Made by a program: the position numbers and the translations under genes. Positions 15,001-30,000 of a stretch of DNA of 64,000 nt are shown here, piece by piece. The stretch is from Verrucomicrobiaceae bacterium (GTDB lineage: Bacteria; Verrucomicrobiota; Verrucomicrobiia; Verrucomicrobiales; Verrucomicrobiaceae). Numbering within the stretch: position 1 is the stretch's first letter; every line of letters begins with the position of its first letter. Below the pieces are notes generated by a model. That model ran no database searches. It worked only from the letters and a program-made list of their open reading frames with translations, and was not told the origin of the DNA. The DNA is taken from NCBI GenBank assembly GCA_947466075.1, contig CANIBP010000025.1:16759-80758 (forward strand), read 5' to 3'.

Positions 15001-18000
15001 AGCCGGGTGTCGCAGTAGCACTGGCAGGGTTGTTGAGCACCAACGTTCCGCCGTTAACCACGGTGCTTCCTGTATAGTTGCTATTTCCTGTCAGGCTCCA
15101 TGTGCCTGCGCCAGACTTGGTAACACCCGCGGTGCCGATGGCGATCGGGCCGGATAGGTTGCCCGAGCCAGAGCCCGCCAAGGTGAGCCCAAAATTGCCG
15201 ATGACACTGGCGCCACCGTAAATGACGTTGGCATTCGTAACCGTTGTGCTGGCATTACCAGAAAGAGTGACTGATGTACCGCTGACTGCCGTCACGGTAC
15301 GCCCGAGCAAAGTGGAACCGACCACGAGAGTTGATGGTGCGGTTGCAAGCAATGTCACTGCGGTCGACCCGGTAGTGCTAGTAGCAATACCGACCGTGCT
15401 GCCAAATGGAACAGCAGTGCTGGAACCGATAGCCTGATTGGCGTTGCCGCTTAGAGTGACGGTGGTCCCGCTGATGGCCGTCACAGTACGTCCGAGCAAT
15501 GTGGTACCAACAATGAGACTGCTGGGCACACTCGCGACCGTGACAGTCGGGCTCGCTAGCGTGCTCGCGGTCACACTGACCGTGCTGCCATAAACTACCG
15601 GAATGGCGGCGCTGACCGTTGGTGCGGCGACACCACCCAAAGTAACCGTCGTTCCACTGATGCCGGTCACCGTCTGGCCTAGGAGGCTGGTGCCCACTGT
15701 GGTCGAAGGTGCCGCAGCAGACAAGGTCACTATGCGGGAAGTGATGTTGCCGGTGCCGGTAGGATTGGTCCCAGCGATCAAGACAGTACCAGTTCCGAAA
15801 GCAATCGTCGGCGCTGTGATGTAGTTGCTGCCCGGGTTGGTAATGGCAATCCCGGTCACCTTGCCGGTAGCGTCAAGAATTGCGCTAGCAGTGGCACCAG
15901 TGCCACTACCACCGGAAATCGTGACGGAAGGTGCGACTGAATAGGTCGTTGTTCCGCTAATCGAGAAACTGGATGGTGTTAGTCCATTGGAAGCCGTAGC
16001 GACGACCGCAGCATTTGCCAGAGTCAGCGGTGTCGTGCCAGAAGCGTCCAAAGTGCTGGCGGCGGAGAGGTTCAAGATCCGGGTCGTCGTATTGCGCGTG
16101 GCATCCAGGCCCGTAAAGCTCAGGGTTCCTCCCCCCATGTTGACCGTGGAGTACAAAGCTGAATAACCCAGTGAACTCGGTGCAACATCTGAAACGGTGT
16201 TGGCAGCCAGCACACCGCTGTTGATGGTCGTCGTGCCCATGTAGGAATTGAGGTTGTTCAGCGCCAGCGTGCCCGTGCCAGTTTTAATCAGAGACACAGC
16301 CCCTGTGCTTCCCTGAGTGATAACACCAGCAAAAGTAGTCGTGGGAGTGGAATCGCCGACCGTCAGAGTGACGGCATTGGCCGACGAGTTGGTGATCATG
16401 CCGCCGGTGGTGGCAGTGCCGCCAGCCAGTGAACCGATAGTGGTGGAGAAACCAGCCAGATCTAGTGCGCCTGCCGCGTTCATCACCAAAGCCGTGGCGG
16501 ATGGGAGCGAGAGAGAAGATCCAAGTTTGAGTAAACCACCACTGACCGTGGTAGTACCCGCATAGGTGTTAGAACCCGTCACTGCTGTGGCTCCGCCAAA
16601 GGTCAGATTTTGACCAACCGCGCTGCTGAGCAACGCAGAACTAAGGGTAACCACACCGGTTCCACTGTTAATCGCAGAAATGGTCGTTCCAGCAGCAACA
16701 CCGACTCCGGTCACCGAAGCTCCAATCACCAACCCCGTGGTCGAAGCAAGTGTGATGGTTGTTCCCGAGGCACCTGCGGTTGGTGCGTAAATTTGCGTGC
16801 TGCCAAAAGCAACGGTAGCAGAAGCAGTCGTGGCAGTAGCGGCCTTCGAAAGGGTGAGCGTAGCGGTGCTAGCACCGCTGAGGATCGTCGTGCCCTGCTG
16901 AATACCGGCACCATTGACGACCATGCCATTGACTAGATTGGCGTTTACTGCCGCAAGGGTCAAAGTGGTCGAACCAGCAGTCGTGGTTGTGGCAGCCCCT
17001 GCCAGGGTGATCGCCCCTGTGGTCTGCGGGTTTAAAATCAGAGTGCCATCACCTGCTTTCGTCAGACCTCCAGCCGTGCCGGAAATGAGGCCATTCAGCG
17101 TCGTGGTCACGAGAGGGTTGCCTACCGTGAGTGTGCGTGTGGCCGCACCGAGATTGATAGCGCCGTTCATAGTCAGATTGTTCACCACCTGGTTGCCGCC
17201 GAAGGTGACGTCACGATTCACCGTCACTGCATTGTTCAAAGTGCGCTGTGCTGTCCCTGAAAGGAGCGTGATTGGGACAGTTGGAGCTGTTGTGGCGTCG
17301 CCCAACACCAGCGTTCCCGTGCCAAGCGCATTGTTGGTATCCACGATGACAGAGCCATCGGTAATCTTCAGGCCGTTGGTGAAGGGATTCACGCCGGTGT
17401 AAGTCAGCGCAGAGGCGGTGCCCGCAGCAGACGGTGTTGCAGAGACGGTGAAAGTCGTGGCACTCGAAATGCCGGTAACGGTCAACCCCGCAACACCTGT
17501 GCCATTGACGACCTGCCCGACGACAAGACCCGCCGTGTTTGCGACAGTCACCACATTGTTTGAGGTCGTCCATGTTCCCGTTCCTGCTGTTGAAGCGAAA
17601 ACAGACGATGGATTCAGCACCAGAGAACCAGCGCCGGTTTTATTGACCTGCCCCCCGGCACTAATGATCGGGGCATTCGTGGTCAGTCCTATCGTTGATA
17701 AGCCGGATACATTGATCGTCGGTGCAGCATTGCTCAAAATGACACCTTGGGTTCCAGTGATGGAAGGCGTCGCGCCAAAATTGTCATTCACCGCATTGAT
17801 CGCATTCGCTGCAGACAACGTCAGCCTGCCGCCGAAGGCGAGAGTGCTGGTGCCGGCGGTGGCAGCCTGCGAGAGTGTGATGACATTAGTAGCCGCGTTG
17901 ATGGCGGTAATTGTGGTGCCCACGGGTATGAAGTTGCCACTACTCGTCACGACCTGCCCTACGGCAAGGCCCACCGTGTTCTGCACGGTGACTGTGGTCG

Positions 18001-21000
18001 CCGCTGTGGTGGCAATGTTGCTTTGTGTCACCGCGTTGATATTCAGCGCCGGGGTGGTGGTGCCGCCATTGCCGTTGAAGGTCAGACTGGCCAGTGTGTT
18101 GGCTCCCACGCGGTTGAGAACGCCCGGACCGTTGATGGTGACATTGCTCGTCGCAGCGATCTGCCCGGCGAAGGTATTCTCAGTCACCGTGGCATTGTTG
18201 ATCGTCAGATTTCCAGGCACTGCAATGACTCCCTGCAAACCACCCAGCGTCAGGACACCACTGTTCACGATCGTGTTGCCGGTGTAGCTATTCGATATGC
18301 CGAACTGCAACGTGTTGGTCGAAGCAGTGACTGTAGCGTTCTGCGAGAGCGTGTAGGAAGTGCCTGAGCCACTTGCAATCGTCGTCCCAGGCAGAATACC
18401 CGTGCCGCTGACCGGCGTGCCAACCGCAAGGGTAACACTTGGAGCCACCGCAAACGTCAGCGTGTTGGCATTCAGCGTCGTGCTGGCGATCATGTTGGCC
18501 GAAGGCTGCAGATTCAGGGTGCCCGGCCCGGACTTAATGAGACCGATCCCACCACTGACGACGGTGTTGATGTTGGTGGTGTTCTGGTTGATCCACGTAA
18601 AGAGATCGGTGCTCCCAGAGGTCAGCGACGTTCCGGAATCGATTCCGGTGAAGTTTACCACGCCAGTGGCATTGGTCAGCAAACCACCACTGGCGATGGT
18701 CAAAACCACCGGAGTGCCAAGGCTGCCGAGGGTATCGGTGATCGCACCAGTGATGCGAACGGAATTGACCGTCTTGCTGGCGGCGATCGTGCGGGTGGTG
18801 CCGTCACTCACGTTCTGCAGCGCCGTCGCCGCGGTAATATCACCGCTGTAGTTGTTCAAGTATCCTGCCAGGCCGTTGCTCAACTGGCTCACGCCCAACG
18901 TGTCTTTATACGAGGCGAATTCGGAACCGTTGACCACTGCCCAGCCGCCGATAATGCCGTTGACGAGGCTGGCTTGTGAAAAAGTGGTTCCGTTGATCTG
19001 GCCTACGAACACCTGCGGCTGCGCCCCGGCACTGGTGGTATTGGTAGTGCCTCCGAGCGTTAGATTAGTGCTACCCGGAACAAAGTTGATCACACCTCCA
19101 TTAAGTGGATCACGAGCGAGGTTTGAAAGCGTCAGCGCATACCCGCCATTTGTCGTGTTGCCGAATTCATTGATCGTGATGTTTGAGGCGCCCTGTGCCA
19201 AAGTCACCGTGCCGAGTGTCTGTGTGTCGAAAGATTGACGACCATTGATGGTGAGAGAAGCACCGCTGAAATTGAGTGCAATGGACGAGGCAACGCGTGT
19301 TGTGCTATTGGACAAGCCCTGGTTGTCGAAAACGAGAGTGCCATACTGGACATTGACCGCACTGGCCGAGGTAATGGCACCGCTGTCACGCAGTGTGAGC
19401 GTGCCGCCGAGCACATTGGCAGAGCCAGTGAAGCTTTGCGCACTGGTCAAGATGAGGTTGGAAGGATTGGCTCCCGTGGTGGACTCCTTGTAGAAGTTGA
19501 TCGCGCCACTGATCGTGCCACCAAAGGAATTGGTGACGTTGTTGGACTGAACCACCGTGAAATTGGCCAGAGCCCCGGTATTCATCACCGTGCCTCCAGA
19601 ATTCGGCATGGCCGTCGTGGTTCCACCGATGTTGGCCGTGGCATTGCTAAGCAGGTTGGCCACTGCCTGGGCATTGCCTTTCAAATCCACCGAACCCGCG
19701 TTCACACGCAAGTCAAACACGGTGGCTATGCTGGCGGTGGGAACCACCAGCAATGTATTGGCACCGGAATTGAGAGACAGCGTGCCGCCATTGACCGTCG
19801 TCGTTCCCGTCACCAGGCTGGCCTTGTTCAACGTAAGCATGCCAGCGCTCGACTTGACGAGGCCCTGCGCCCCACCCGTCAGATAGCTACCCACAGTGAG
19901 ATCACCCAAGGTGTGGAAAATGAGCTGGTTGTTGGCACCTGGAGCAAGGATCCCGCCGGTGATGCCAGTATTTCCGTTAAGTGAGAGAATGCCGCCACTG
20001 GTTACCGTCAAGGTATGTTGAGAGCCTGTAGCGTTATACATCGTCCCCTGGGGGTTAGTAACCGCTGAAATATTGCCACCGGCGTAGAACACGCCGCCAC
20101 CCACGGACAGCACCAAACTGTTGATGGATGTGTTGACCGTCATGCGCTGCAACGATGACAACGACACATTGGAATTGGGAGACACGGCCGCAAAAGGCGC
20201 AATCAAGGGCTGGGTGCCCAATGTAGTGGCTAATTCTCCTGTGGTGAGCAGACGGAAACCATTGCCACCAGTGCCACCGACGGTTCCGCCGCTACCAATA
20301 TAGGTCACAAAACCCGTTCCATTGCCTGTCAGTGATGTATCGCCTATAATATCAGGACGAATATTGATTGTGGTCGTGCCAACCGCTCCCCCGGCACCAA
20401 TCAACTGCGGAGTTGTCGTCACCACGGCAAAATTTGCGACACTAGCGGTCGCCGTTCCACCCAAACCCGTTCCTCTCAGGAGCAACGAACCGCCAAGTGC
20501 ACCGCTGTTGGCAATGTTGTTCATGGTATTGAACCTTAGAATGTTCGTATTCGTCGAAGTGCCGCTATTACCTGGAACGATGGTGATGATACTGCCACCA
20601 TTCTGTATGTTGGCGGTGCCTAGATTTTCCGCTAGAATGGCAGAACTGGAACCGCTGACATTGATCTGGCCACCCTGAAGATTGGTGGTTCGGTTTGCTG
20701 ATGTCGTGCTGATGTCGGTGTAAAGGCCTGCCGCACCAGCAGTGTTGACACCTAACCGGTTGTTCACGTTGTTCGTGCGGTTGTCGATGTTCAGCACACC
20801 ACCCGTATTCAGAGTGTAAATACGGAAGTTGAGCGACTGGCTCGATCCGCCATCAAGCGTCACGGCCCCTTGGTTGACCGTGAATGTGTTGGACACCGAA
20901 GCGCTGTTGTTGCCGGCCAGATTCCAAGTTCCACTGCCGATTTTGGTCACGTTGAGGAGGCCATTCACGAAAGGACTCGTAAAGGTGCCGGAGAAGGTGC

Positions 21001-24000
21001 CGCTGGTGCCATCGTTTCCTGTGACAACTGTGCCCCCGGTATTGAGGCTGTAATTGGTGACCGTTCCGCTTCCTGTGATCGAACCGACTGTCCCTGCTAG
21101 GCCACGGGAATCGAGGGTGGTGCCAGAGGCCAGACTGACCTGCGAATTGCCAATATAGGCACCGCTCTGACCGAAAGCCAGTGTTCCCTGACTCACCGTT
21201 GTCACCCCACTGTAACTGCTCTGACCACCCAAGCCAAGAACGCCCGTGCCGGTCTTGGTAATGGAACCAGTGTTCATGGCCGCATTGATTTCAAGGCCTA
21301 TCTGCCCCGGCAACACCGTGGATGCGGCCACATTGAACGTCTGCCCCGCTGTAATATCGAGGAAGCCATTGATCACTGGAATGCTGTTTGCGTTGGCGAG
21401 ATTGCTGGAGGTTATCGCCCCTGTCACCTTGAGCATTCCACCCGTGGACATGACAGCCGGACCATTATTTCCATTGACTCCGCCGTCATTGGTGAAGGCC
21501 AAGCTGGCGATTGTGTTGCTGAAATTGTTCATCTGCAACTGGGCGCCACCATTGATGATGACATTGGAGGTTGTCGCAATTTGATCGCTCTGCTGCAGCA
21601 CCACCGATGAGTTGGCAATGGGTGCGGAGTCCGTCCCGTTATTGCCGCCGGAAATGGTGAGGTTGCCAGCAATGGCATTGGCACCCGTGGTGTTGAGATT
21701 GACAATGACACCGTTGACGAACGTCGTTCCGGTGTAGGTGTTCGCACCCGCGAGGGTAATCGTTGGACTGTTCGCTGTCTGGCTTATCGCATCCAGCACC
21801 ACATTCAGTGTCTGTGACGTGTTGTTGGCGATGATCGAGTTGATCGTCAGCGTGTTCGCGCCTTGATGGATGAAAAGCTCCTGATTCCCGGTGCCGGCCA
21901 CCTTGATGACCCCACGGACCGCAGTAGAGCCAATCGTGCGCGCACTGCTGTCCAACCCCGTCACAATACCTCCGGCAGTGAGCGTCAGAACATCCGAGGC
22001 AGCAGCGAAGTTCAGCGTGGTGGCGCCGTTGTTCATGCTCAAGGTGTTGAGCGTGACACCACCGGCACCCAGTGTCACCGTTGTCGAGGCAGCAGCGGTC
22101 ACGCCGCCAAGACGGACGTTGGTACTTTGCAGCGCCGTGCCTGTGGCGATGGTCTGTCCATTGGTAAAGTTGGTTAGATACGTACCGGCTAGGCGGACGC
22201 CCGACCCGGCTTCATAGGTGGCGAACTCCGCCTGATTGCTGCCCGAAGCCACCGGATCAATACCAATCGCCGTGGCCCATGCACCAATGATGCCATTGGT
22301 CAGCGTGGGGGCACTCGTGATGAAGATGCGTCCGTTGTCCCCAGGCGAACCACCGCCTCCGAAGGTGATGGCTGATCCCGTGTTGGCGGTGCGTGACACT
22401 GAAGCTAGGGTCATCGCGGCGGTGCCAAGATTGGGTGTGGCGGTGATGATTGAAGCTCCGGAATTGAGCGTCACCGCCCCGATGGCCGCCGTGGCGTTGG
22501 TGCCGAAGCGTCCGCGAAACACAAAGGCCCCGCCGTCCAAAGTCAGCGGCACAGTGTTCAGCAAACGGGCGGTCACCGCCTGAATGCCCACATTATCGTC
22601 CCAAATCAATGCAGCACGACGAATCGTGAGGCCCGTCGCGGAAGCAAACGCTCCTGAGTCTTGCAACAAGGTCTGACCACCCTGCAGCACCAGCGTCCCG
22701 GTCATGGTGTTGGCAGAGGTCACGGTCCAGACTGCAGCCCCATCCCTCACCACATTCACCAGTCCACTACCAGTGCTGATATTGCCAGCCCAAGTGCTGG
22801 CAGATTGGATGCCTACCCGGAGGGTGCCCGCCGTGGCAACACTGTTCAAAATCGTACCGCCTGTTCCAGGAAGCACGCCTGCACTGCTCAGGTTGGCGAA
22901 GGACTGGCTCTTGCCATTGACGTCCAAGGTCCCGCCATTGTTGACTTGCAGCAACTGGCTGGAAGGTCCGGAAGTCATACTGCCTGCTGCAGGTGCCGTG
23001 GTAAACGGGGAGAACAAGGTCTGTGCGTTGCCCAATCTCAACGTGCCGCCATTTATCACCGTATTGCCGAGGTAGGTTTCCGCCGCGTTGAGCAGCAGTG
23101 TGCCACTGCCAGCCTTGGTCAGTCCACCCACGGTGTAAATGGTCGGGCTGACCGACAGTGTCGAGGCTCCAGTGACGTGGAAGATCATCTCACGGTTGAA
23201 AGTGTTTGCCGCAGCGAGTGTGCCGGAACCGGTGATGCTGGAGGTGGCAGTCGCAAGAACGCCACCACTGTTCAGCTGCACTGTGCTTCCAGTGCCGATT
23301 GCAAGTTCGGCGGAAGCGCCCGTAAAGCTCAAAGAGTTCGCGATTGTCATCGCATTGACCGTCGCCGTGGTGGTGATTCCTGTTGTGAAATAGGCATTCG
23401 GGTTGCCAACCGTGGGGAGTGTGTTGATTGGAGCCGCGTCAGTCGCACTCAACTTCACCAAACCCGCATTGGTGCCGCCCACGGCGGAAAAAGCGGCGAA
23501 ACTAACGCCTGTGCCACTGGCACCCGTGTCATCCACCAGCAACCAAGGCAGAATGGCACGATTAGAGACATCGTAATTAGCCGGCGTCGAGTTGGAGATA
23601 GTTAGGTTCGCGTTGCCTGCCAGCGTAACAGTGGTGCCACTGACTGCGGTCACCCTTTGCCCTAAGAGCGTGGAACCCACGATCAGGGCCGCAGGGGCTG
23701 CAGCCGCCAGTGTCACGCTGGTGGAACTCGTGGAACTCGTGGCAACATTGACCGAACCCGAAGCACCCGCCTCGCCAATGGCCGTAGGCGCGGTAGTGGC
23801 AAAATTGAGCGTGGTGGTGTTGGCGGTGCCGACTGTAATCGTTCCCAAGCCAAGTCCGCGAACCAAACCGGTTCCCGTTCCCAATCGCGCCACGGTGAAG
23901 CCACCGCCAGTGAGATTGATTTGGGCGGAACCGCTACTGCCTGGGGTCAGGGTGACCACACTTGCCCCAGAGGTGAAGGTCAAACTGCCAGCGCTCAAAG

Positions 24001-27000
24001 ACTCAGTAGCAGCTACAGCCCCTGACCCAGTAAGATTCAGCGAAGCCCCATTCAGGGAGATAGGGCGGGTGGCCAATCGGTTATTGGCACCGGTATTGGT
24101 CAGAGTCAGCACCGAGCCAGCGTTCAGCGTCGTGGTCCCAGCACTCGTCCCCCCCACCACACCACTACCGCTCACCGCCACGGTTCCTTGATTGATGGTG
24201 CCCCCCCCCGTGTTGCTGTTGGCGGCAGTAAGGTTGAGCGTGCCAGCCCCTGTCTTGGTGAGCAGATTGGCGCCGGTGACCGTGTTGCTCAAAGTGATGT
24301 CTCCGCTGCCACCGATGCTGCTGCCGCTGGCCAGAGCCACTGTGCCAGCATAGCTTGCCAAAGTAGCACTGGTATTGGTCAATGCAGCCAGTGAGTTGGC
24401 CTGAGCGAGTCCGGTAGTGCCAGCACCATTGAGAGTCAATGCCTCAAGGTTTGCCACCGCAATGCCATTCAAATCAAGCACCGCACCACTGGTCACAGTG
24501 GTGCCTCCGGCCACGGTTCCAAGGGCGCTGGCATGGCCGAGTTTCAAAATGCCCCCGCTGATCGTCAAGGCACCGGTATACGTGTTGGCTGTGCCGCTCA
24601 AGGTCAGGGTATTCGAACCCACCTTGCTCCAAGCAATGCCAACCGTGCCACCGTCCACCACATTGCCACTAATGGTGATGTCACCAAAACCTCCGATCGC
24701 CGTGGCCAAAGGCGACGCGGCAGCACCGATCAAGACATTCCCGGCAACGCTGGCCAGTGTCGAACTGCTATTGAACAAGGCCGCGGGCGTCGTGGTGTTG
24801 CGGAAGATGGGCGAAACGCCGTTGAGAGTGATGTTTCTTGAGGCCGCACTTGCAATGCCGTTCAAATCCAGTGCCCCATAGCTGGTACTGTTGTAGGTGA
24901 GTGTTGGGGTGGCGGTCGCGGTGCTCGTCTGCGAGAGAGACAACGAGGTGCCATTGACGATGGAGGTAATGTAGGTTCCGACCGGGATATTGGCCCCTGT
25001 CACGGACATGCCGACACTCAGACCTGCGGTGCTTGCCACGGTTACGGTTTGGCTGCCAGAGGTGATGCCGGAAGTGAGCGTGGTGGGGGTTTGAACGGAG
25101 ACGGTGATTGTCGTTCCACCCGTTGAAAGTGAGTTCGCATTCGTGATCTGTAGAAACCCGCGATTCACCGCGAGAGCGCCACCAAAAGTGCCCCCCGCAC
25201 CGAGAATAAGAGTGCCGTCCCCGGTCTTGGTGAATCCGTTATTACTGTCCGTCACGCCCCCAAGAAGATTTAAGGTGCCGGAGTTGGTGTTTACCGTCAC
25301 GCCCGCACCCGAGATGGTGGTGAGCCCTGTAATCCCAAGCCAGCCGGTGCCAAGTTGGTTGTTGACAGTCAGCGTGGAACTGCTTGCGAGACTCAAGGTG
25401 TTAAACGTGCTATTGATGTCAGTGCCTTGTCCGTCAGTTGTACCGGACACACTCGATGCCAAGGTTAGCCCAGTGTTGATCTGGGCGGCAAAAGTGTTTA
25501 CTGCAGTCGGTGTGGCGTTGAGCCAAGCCAGCTTTGATGTAGGAACTGCTTGGAGATTCGCTGTGGGTATTGTCTGCCCGTTCGACCCTGTCGCCAGATT
25601 GTTCGCGTTCGTGTCTGGACCGCCGTAGAGTAACTGATAGCCACCGCTACCCGTCAGATTGTTCGCCTTGAGAACGATGGTGTGATAGCCTGCGCTCAGG
25701 TTGATGACCCCGGTGCTGGTCGCGGTCAGAGTGGCTCCCTTGCCACCACTTGTTGTGGCAATATTCGAGCCCGCGACCAGAACCCCGTCAATCACCAGCA
25801 TGCTTTGATCGTCCTCGGCAATCTGAAAGGTGTAGTTGCCTCCAGTGGTAATGTTGATGAGGCCGGTATTGACCACCTGCGTTCCTCCCAGGGAAGTGAC
25901 CACCGGAGGGCGGTTATTCAAACTCAAGTCACCCAGCGACTGGCCGGTGAGCACAGCGGTAGGAGTCATGCCAGATCCAAAAACCGAATTCAGATTGCTC
26001 GCACCGCCGGAGAAATACCGCGCCGAGAGCCCTCCCGCAGTGTACCCCGTTGGCAAAGTGGTTCCCAAGCCAGCTGGAGCGTTGCCGACGGGAGCAACAA
26101 TCAACGTTGTTCCATTGGTCAGCGCATAGTCGCTGGTTCCAAGTGGAGTGCTGGTGGTGTTCATCACCGGAGCTGCCCCGATGCTTCCAGCGGGCAACGT
26201 GGTGAAAGTGTTGCTTCCACTGAACAGCAGAGTTCCCAATCCGGTGTTGGCGGCAATCACCGTGGAGGAAAAGACGCCTGCCACTGTCAAAGTGCTGCCA
26301 GCAGCTGGTGCAAAATTAATCGTGCCAGCCGTGTAACTGCCACCTGTAAAGCGCAGATTGTAGCCGTTCGCGCTTGTCACATTCAGCGTCTTGCCGCCAG
26401 CGATGGTCAGCGTGCCCATCTGAATCGTATTGCCGGTGTTGGTGGAGACGTTGTTGACGTTGATCGTCGCCACAGACTGCGTGGCGTCCACAGTGACGTT
26501 GTTACCGAATGCAATTGTGCCAAACGATGTGCCGCCATTACTGCGCAGATCGAGCAGTCCTCCCTTGAGAACGATGGTCGAAGTCCCAAGCGGTGTGGCC
26601 GAAGAAGCCCCCGTGGGCCCGATCATCTGCAGCACGCCCGCATTGATATTAACCGTTCCCGAGGTGGCGCCGTTGTTGATCACACCCGCACTCGTGATCC
26701 CTGTGGAGAAAGCCAGCGTGCCGAGACCGTTTTTATCGATGGTAGTCGCACCGCCGGTGGCCTTGCCACCCAGTGTGGTAGTCATGCCGGGGAGCGCTAC
26801 GCTAATGGCAATCGTGCTGGCCAGCGTGATGTCGCCATTCAGGGTCAAATTGTTAACGCCATCAAAGTTGATCGAACTGGCAGAGCCGGCCAAAATCGTG
26901 TTGGCAACGGTGTTACCGTTTGCGCTGGAAAGCAGCGTGACCCCGGATGCGAGGGTGAGTGTGCCGGTGCCCAGCGGGCCGCTTGTCAGCGTAGATCCCG

Positions 27001-30000
27001 ATCCGACTATCGATGGGGTGCTGCTGGCACCGATGATCAGGCCGCCTCCGGTCACATTGACGCCACCGGTGAATGTGCTGGCGGTGCTGCTCAATTGCAG
27101 CAGACCTGTCCCTGTTTTAATCAAACCTGCCGCACCTGAACCTTGAACGATAGGAGCGGTAATATTGAGCGTCGCCTGCAATGGCGCTACACTCAGAGAA
27201 TTGACCGTGATGGGGTTAATGGCGAGGGTGCGGGTTGCACCGCCCAGATTTAGCGATCCCAGATTGGCAAAGGTCAGGGCGTTGGTGCCAGAGGCAGTTG
27301 CATTGGCAGAAAGGGTGAAGGTGGTCGCATCCACGATGCTGGCAATCGTCGAGCCCCCCGCGATGCCCGTGCCGCTCACGGCGGTTCCTACCACGAGACC
27401 TGCCGTGGTCGGCACGGTAATCGAGGCGCTGCCACTCTTGGTCGTCGAGTTCAGAAGTCCACTGCTGATGAGTGAAACATTGCCTACGTTTGCCGAACTT
27501 GCCGTGATTCCACCCACCCCCACAGTTCCGGAGCCTGCACCCACCCCGGCAGCCTGAGACAAAGTATAGGCGGTGCCCGATCCACTAGCGATTGTTGTTC
27601 CAACGGCAATTCCTGGCCCGGAGACCGGGGTGCCGACCGCCAGTGTCATCGAGGGGGCCGTGGCAAAGGTCAGGGTGGTCGATCCATTTGAAGTCGTTGC
27701 CGTGTATGATGCCAAGGTTAGCGCTCCAGTGCTGATGCTGAGAGTCGGGGCCGCTCCGCCGGTGTTGTTGAAGGCGAGTCCGCCTAAAGTCTGATTGAAA
27801 CCATTGAGGTAAAGAGTCGATCCGCCTAGCAAAGTGGCCGTCGCTGCATTGTTAATCTGGCTGCTGGCGTTCAATTGCACGATCCCGCCGTAGGCATTGC
27901 CGTTGTCAAGATTACTGCCGGAAATCGAGATGTTGCCAGGTATGGCGAATATTGAGGTCCCGTTGGCAATGGGATTGTTGAGCATCCACGTGCCGGAGTT
28001 CACGAAGGTTCCACCCGTGTAGGTGTTGCTTCCGGAAAGGGTCGCGCCGGACTGGCCAGCGGTGGAGATATTGCCACCCAGCACAAGCGAAACTGCTCCA
28101 GTGCCGTTATTGACAATATTGGCCGAAATGGTGGCGAGACGGCTGGTGCCGCCGTAGGGCAGCGCATGAACGTAAAGATCCGAAGCCGTATTGAGAACAC
28201 CACTGGTCAAGCTGCCGTTCGTGATGGCAATGATGGTGGGATTGGTGCTGGTGAAATTGCTCGCAAGCGGAGTGGACGAGATATCGGAATCCGCATTGTT
28301 ATCCAAGGTGATGGTTGTGCCATTGATGGCTGAGACAGTGGCCCCGAGAAGTGTGGATCCAACAACCAAGGATGTGGGAACGGACAATACCGTAACCGAA
28401 GCGCTACCCGTTGAACTGGTAAGAACACTCACTGAACCAGTATTGCTGCCTGGGTCAGTATAGCTCACCACAACAGGCGTCGCAGATACACTGGCATTCG
28501 AATTACCCGCCAAGGTGATAGCAGTTCCATTGATCGTAGAAATCGTCGATCCAAGCAATGAGGAGCCAATCGTGAGATCCGCAGGCACGGAGGCAACCGT
28601 CACCGCCGTGCTAGCGGTGGAACTCGTGAGGACGGACACCGTCCCGGTATTGTCCGAAAGTTGCGAAAGTATGAGACCGCCACCGCCCAGCGTGAGGGTC
28701 TTTGCGTTAAGGTCAATAGTGGCCGAACGTGTCGCAGAAACCACGAGACTGTTGATGATTGTATTGGCCTGCAAAGTCTGTGGCAGCGTCAAAGTCGGGT
28801 TGGCCACCGTCAGGCTCTGGCTGATGGTGAATTGAGTGCTGCTATTGATGGCGGAAACCACCGACCCCGTTGGAACGCCCGTGCCGCTGACGGCATCACC
28901 CACCGACATGCCAGCCGTGCTTGCCACGGTCAAAAGATTGCTCCCTACCGTGCCGGTGGAAGAAAGCGCCGCGAGGCTCAAACGAATGTTGTCATTGATG
29001 GTACCAGTGTTAAGGCCATTGGTTGAATAACCGGCATAGCCCACCTGATTGAGGGCGCCGACACCGGTGCCAACCGTGTAGCTGGCAAACTCACGGTCCA
29101 TGATGGCCCAACCGGTTTGCCCTGCGGCGTTGGCAATCAGATTCCTCGTTACTGTCGGCGCAGCGGTGAAAAACACCCGGTTGCTGTTGCCAATCACGCC
29201 CCCGATTCCTCGGAACATCATCGTCGCCCTTGATCCGGCCGTTTGAGTCAGGCTCGCGAAAGTCAGGTCGGTCGAATTGATATTCGTCCCGCTCACGGAC
29301 GGCTCGATGATGTTCTGCCCTTCGGCAATCGTCAATGCCCCGAACGTTTCCGAACTGGCAGCTGCAGCCTTGTTGCGATACTGGAGCATGCCGCCACGCA
29401 TGGTAATAGGTGCCGTGTCATTGATCCGGTTGCTGAGGTTCTGACCGATGGCAGCGTTGTTCTGCAACAAGAGGTTTGCGTAGTTGATCTCCACAGCAGA
29501 TGTGTTCAGCAGTGAGGCCGAATCCTGCAACTGCGTGCGACCGCCATAAAGCAGCGTAGCACCAGTGTACCCTTGCGCGTCGTAGATGTTCCAGTCATTG
29601 CTACCCGTGCCATTGATGGCTCTTGCCACCGTGACGTTACCATTGATCTGACCCGCCCAGTTCACGTTCGCATTTCCGAGCACCAAAGTTGCCCGGTCTG
29701 CGGTAGAGCTATAGGATGCCGTGGAAGAGGTGATGTTCTGATTCGCGTTAGCAGAGAGGGTGACCGTCGTGCGCGCACCATTGATAGCGATCACCGTTTG
29801 GCCTAGGAACGCGGAGCCAACAACGAGGTCGGCTGGAGCTGCGGTAGTAAGAGTGACAGTTGGACTGCTCGTCTGTGCACTCGTTACCGAAATGCTGCCT
29901 GTGGCTCGATTGTTCACCACCTTGCCGCCATTCCCAGCCACAAACACGCCACCATCGTTGCGCAGACGGTTTGCGTACAGAATGCTGCCATTGAGATCAA

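Noticed and set aside
17418..18287. Plus-strand open frames of 200-485 codons inside the giant gene (for example 17418-18287 and 25682-27139)
   Set aside because: They are compositional shadows of the repeat-rich minus-strand gene: Pro/Val/Ala-rich or Arg/Gly-rich, without domains, and ending at random.
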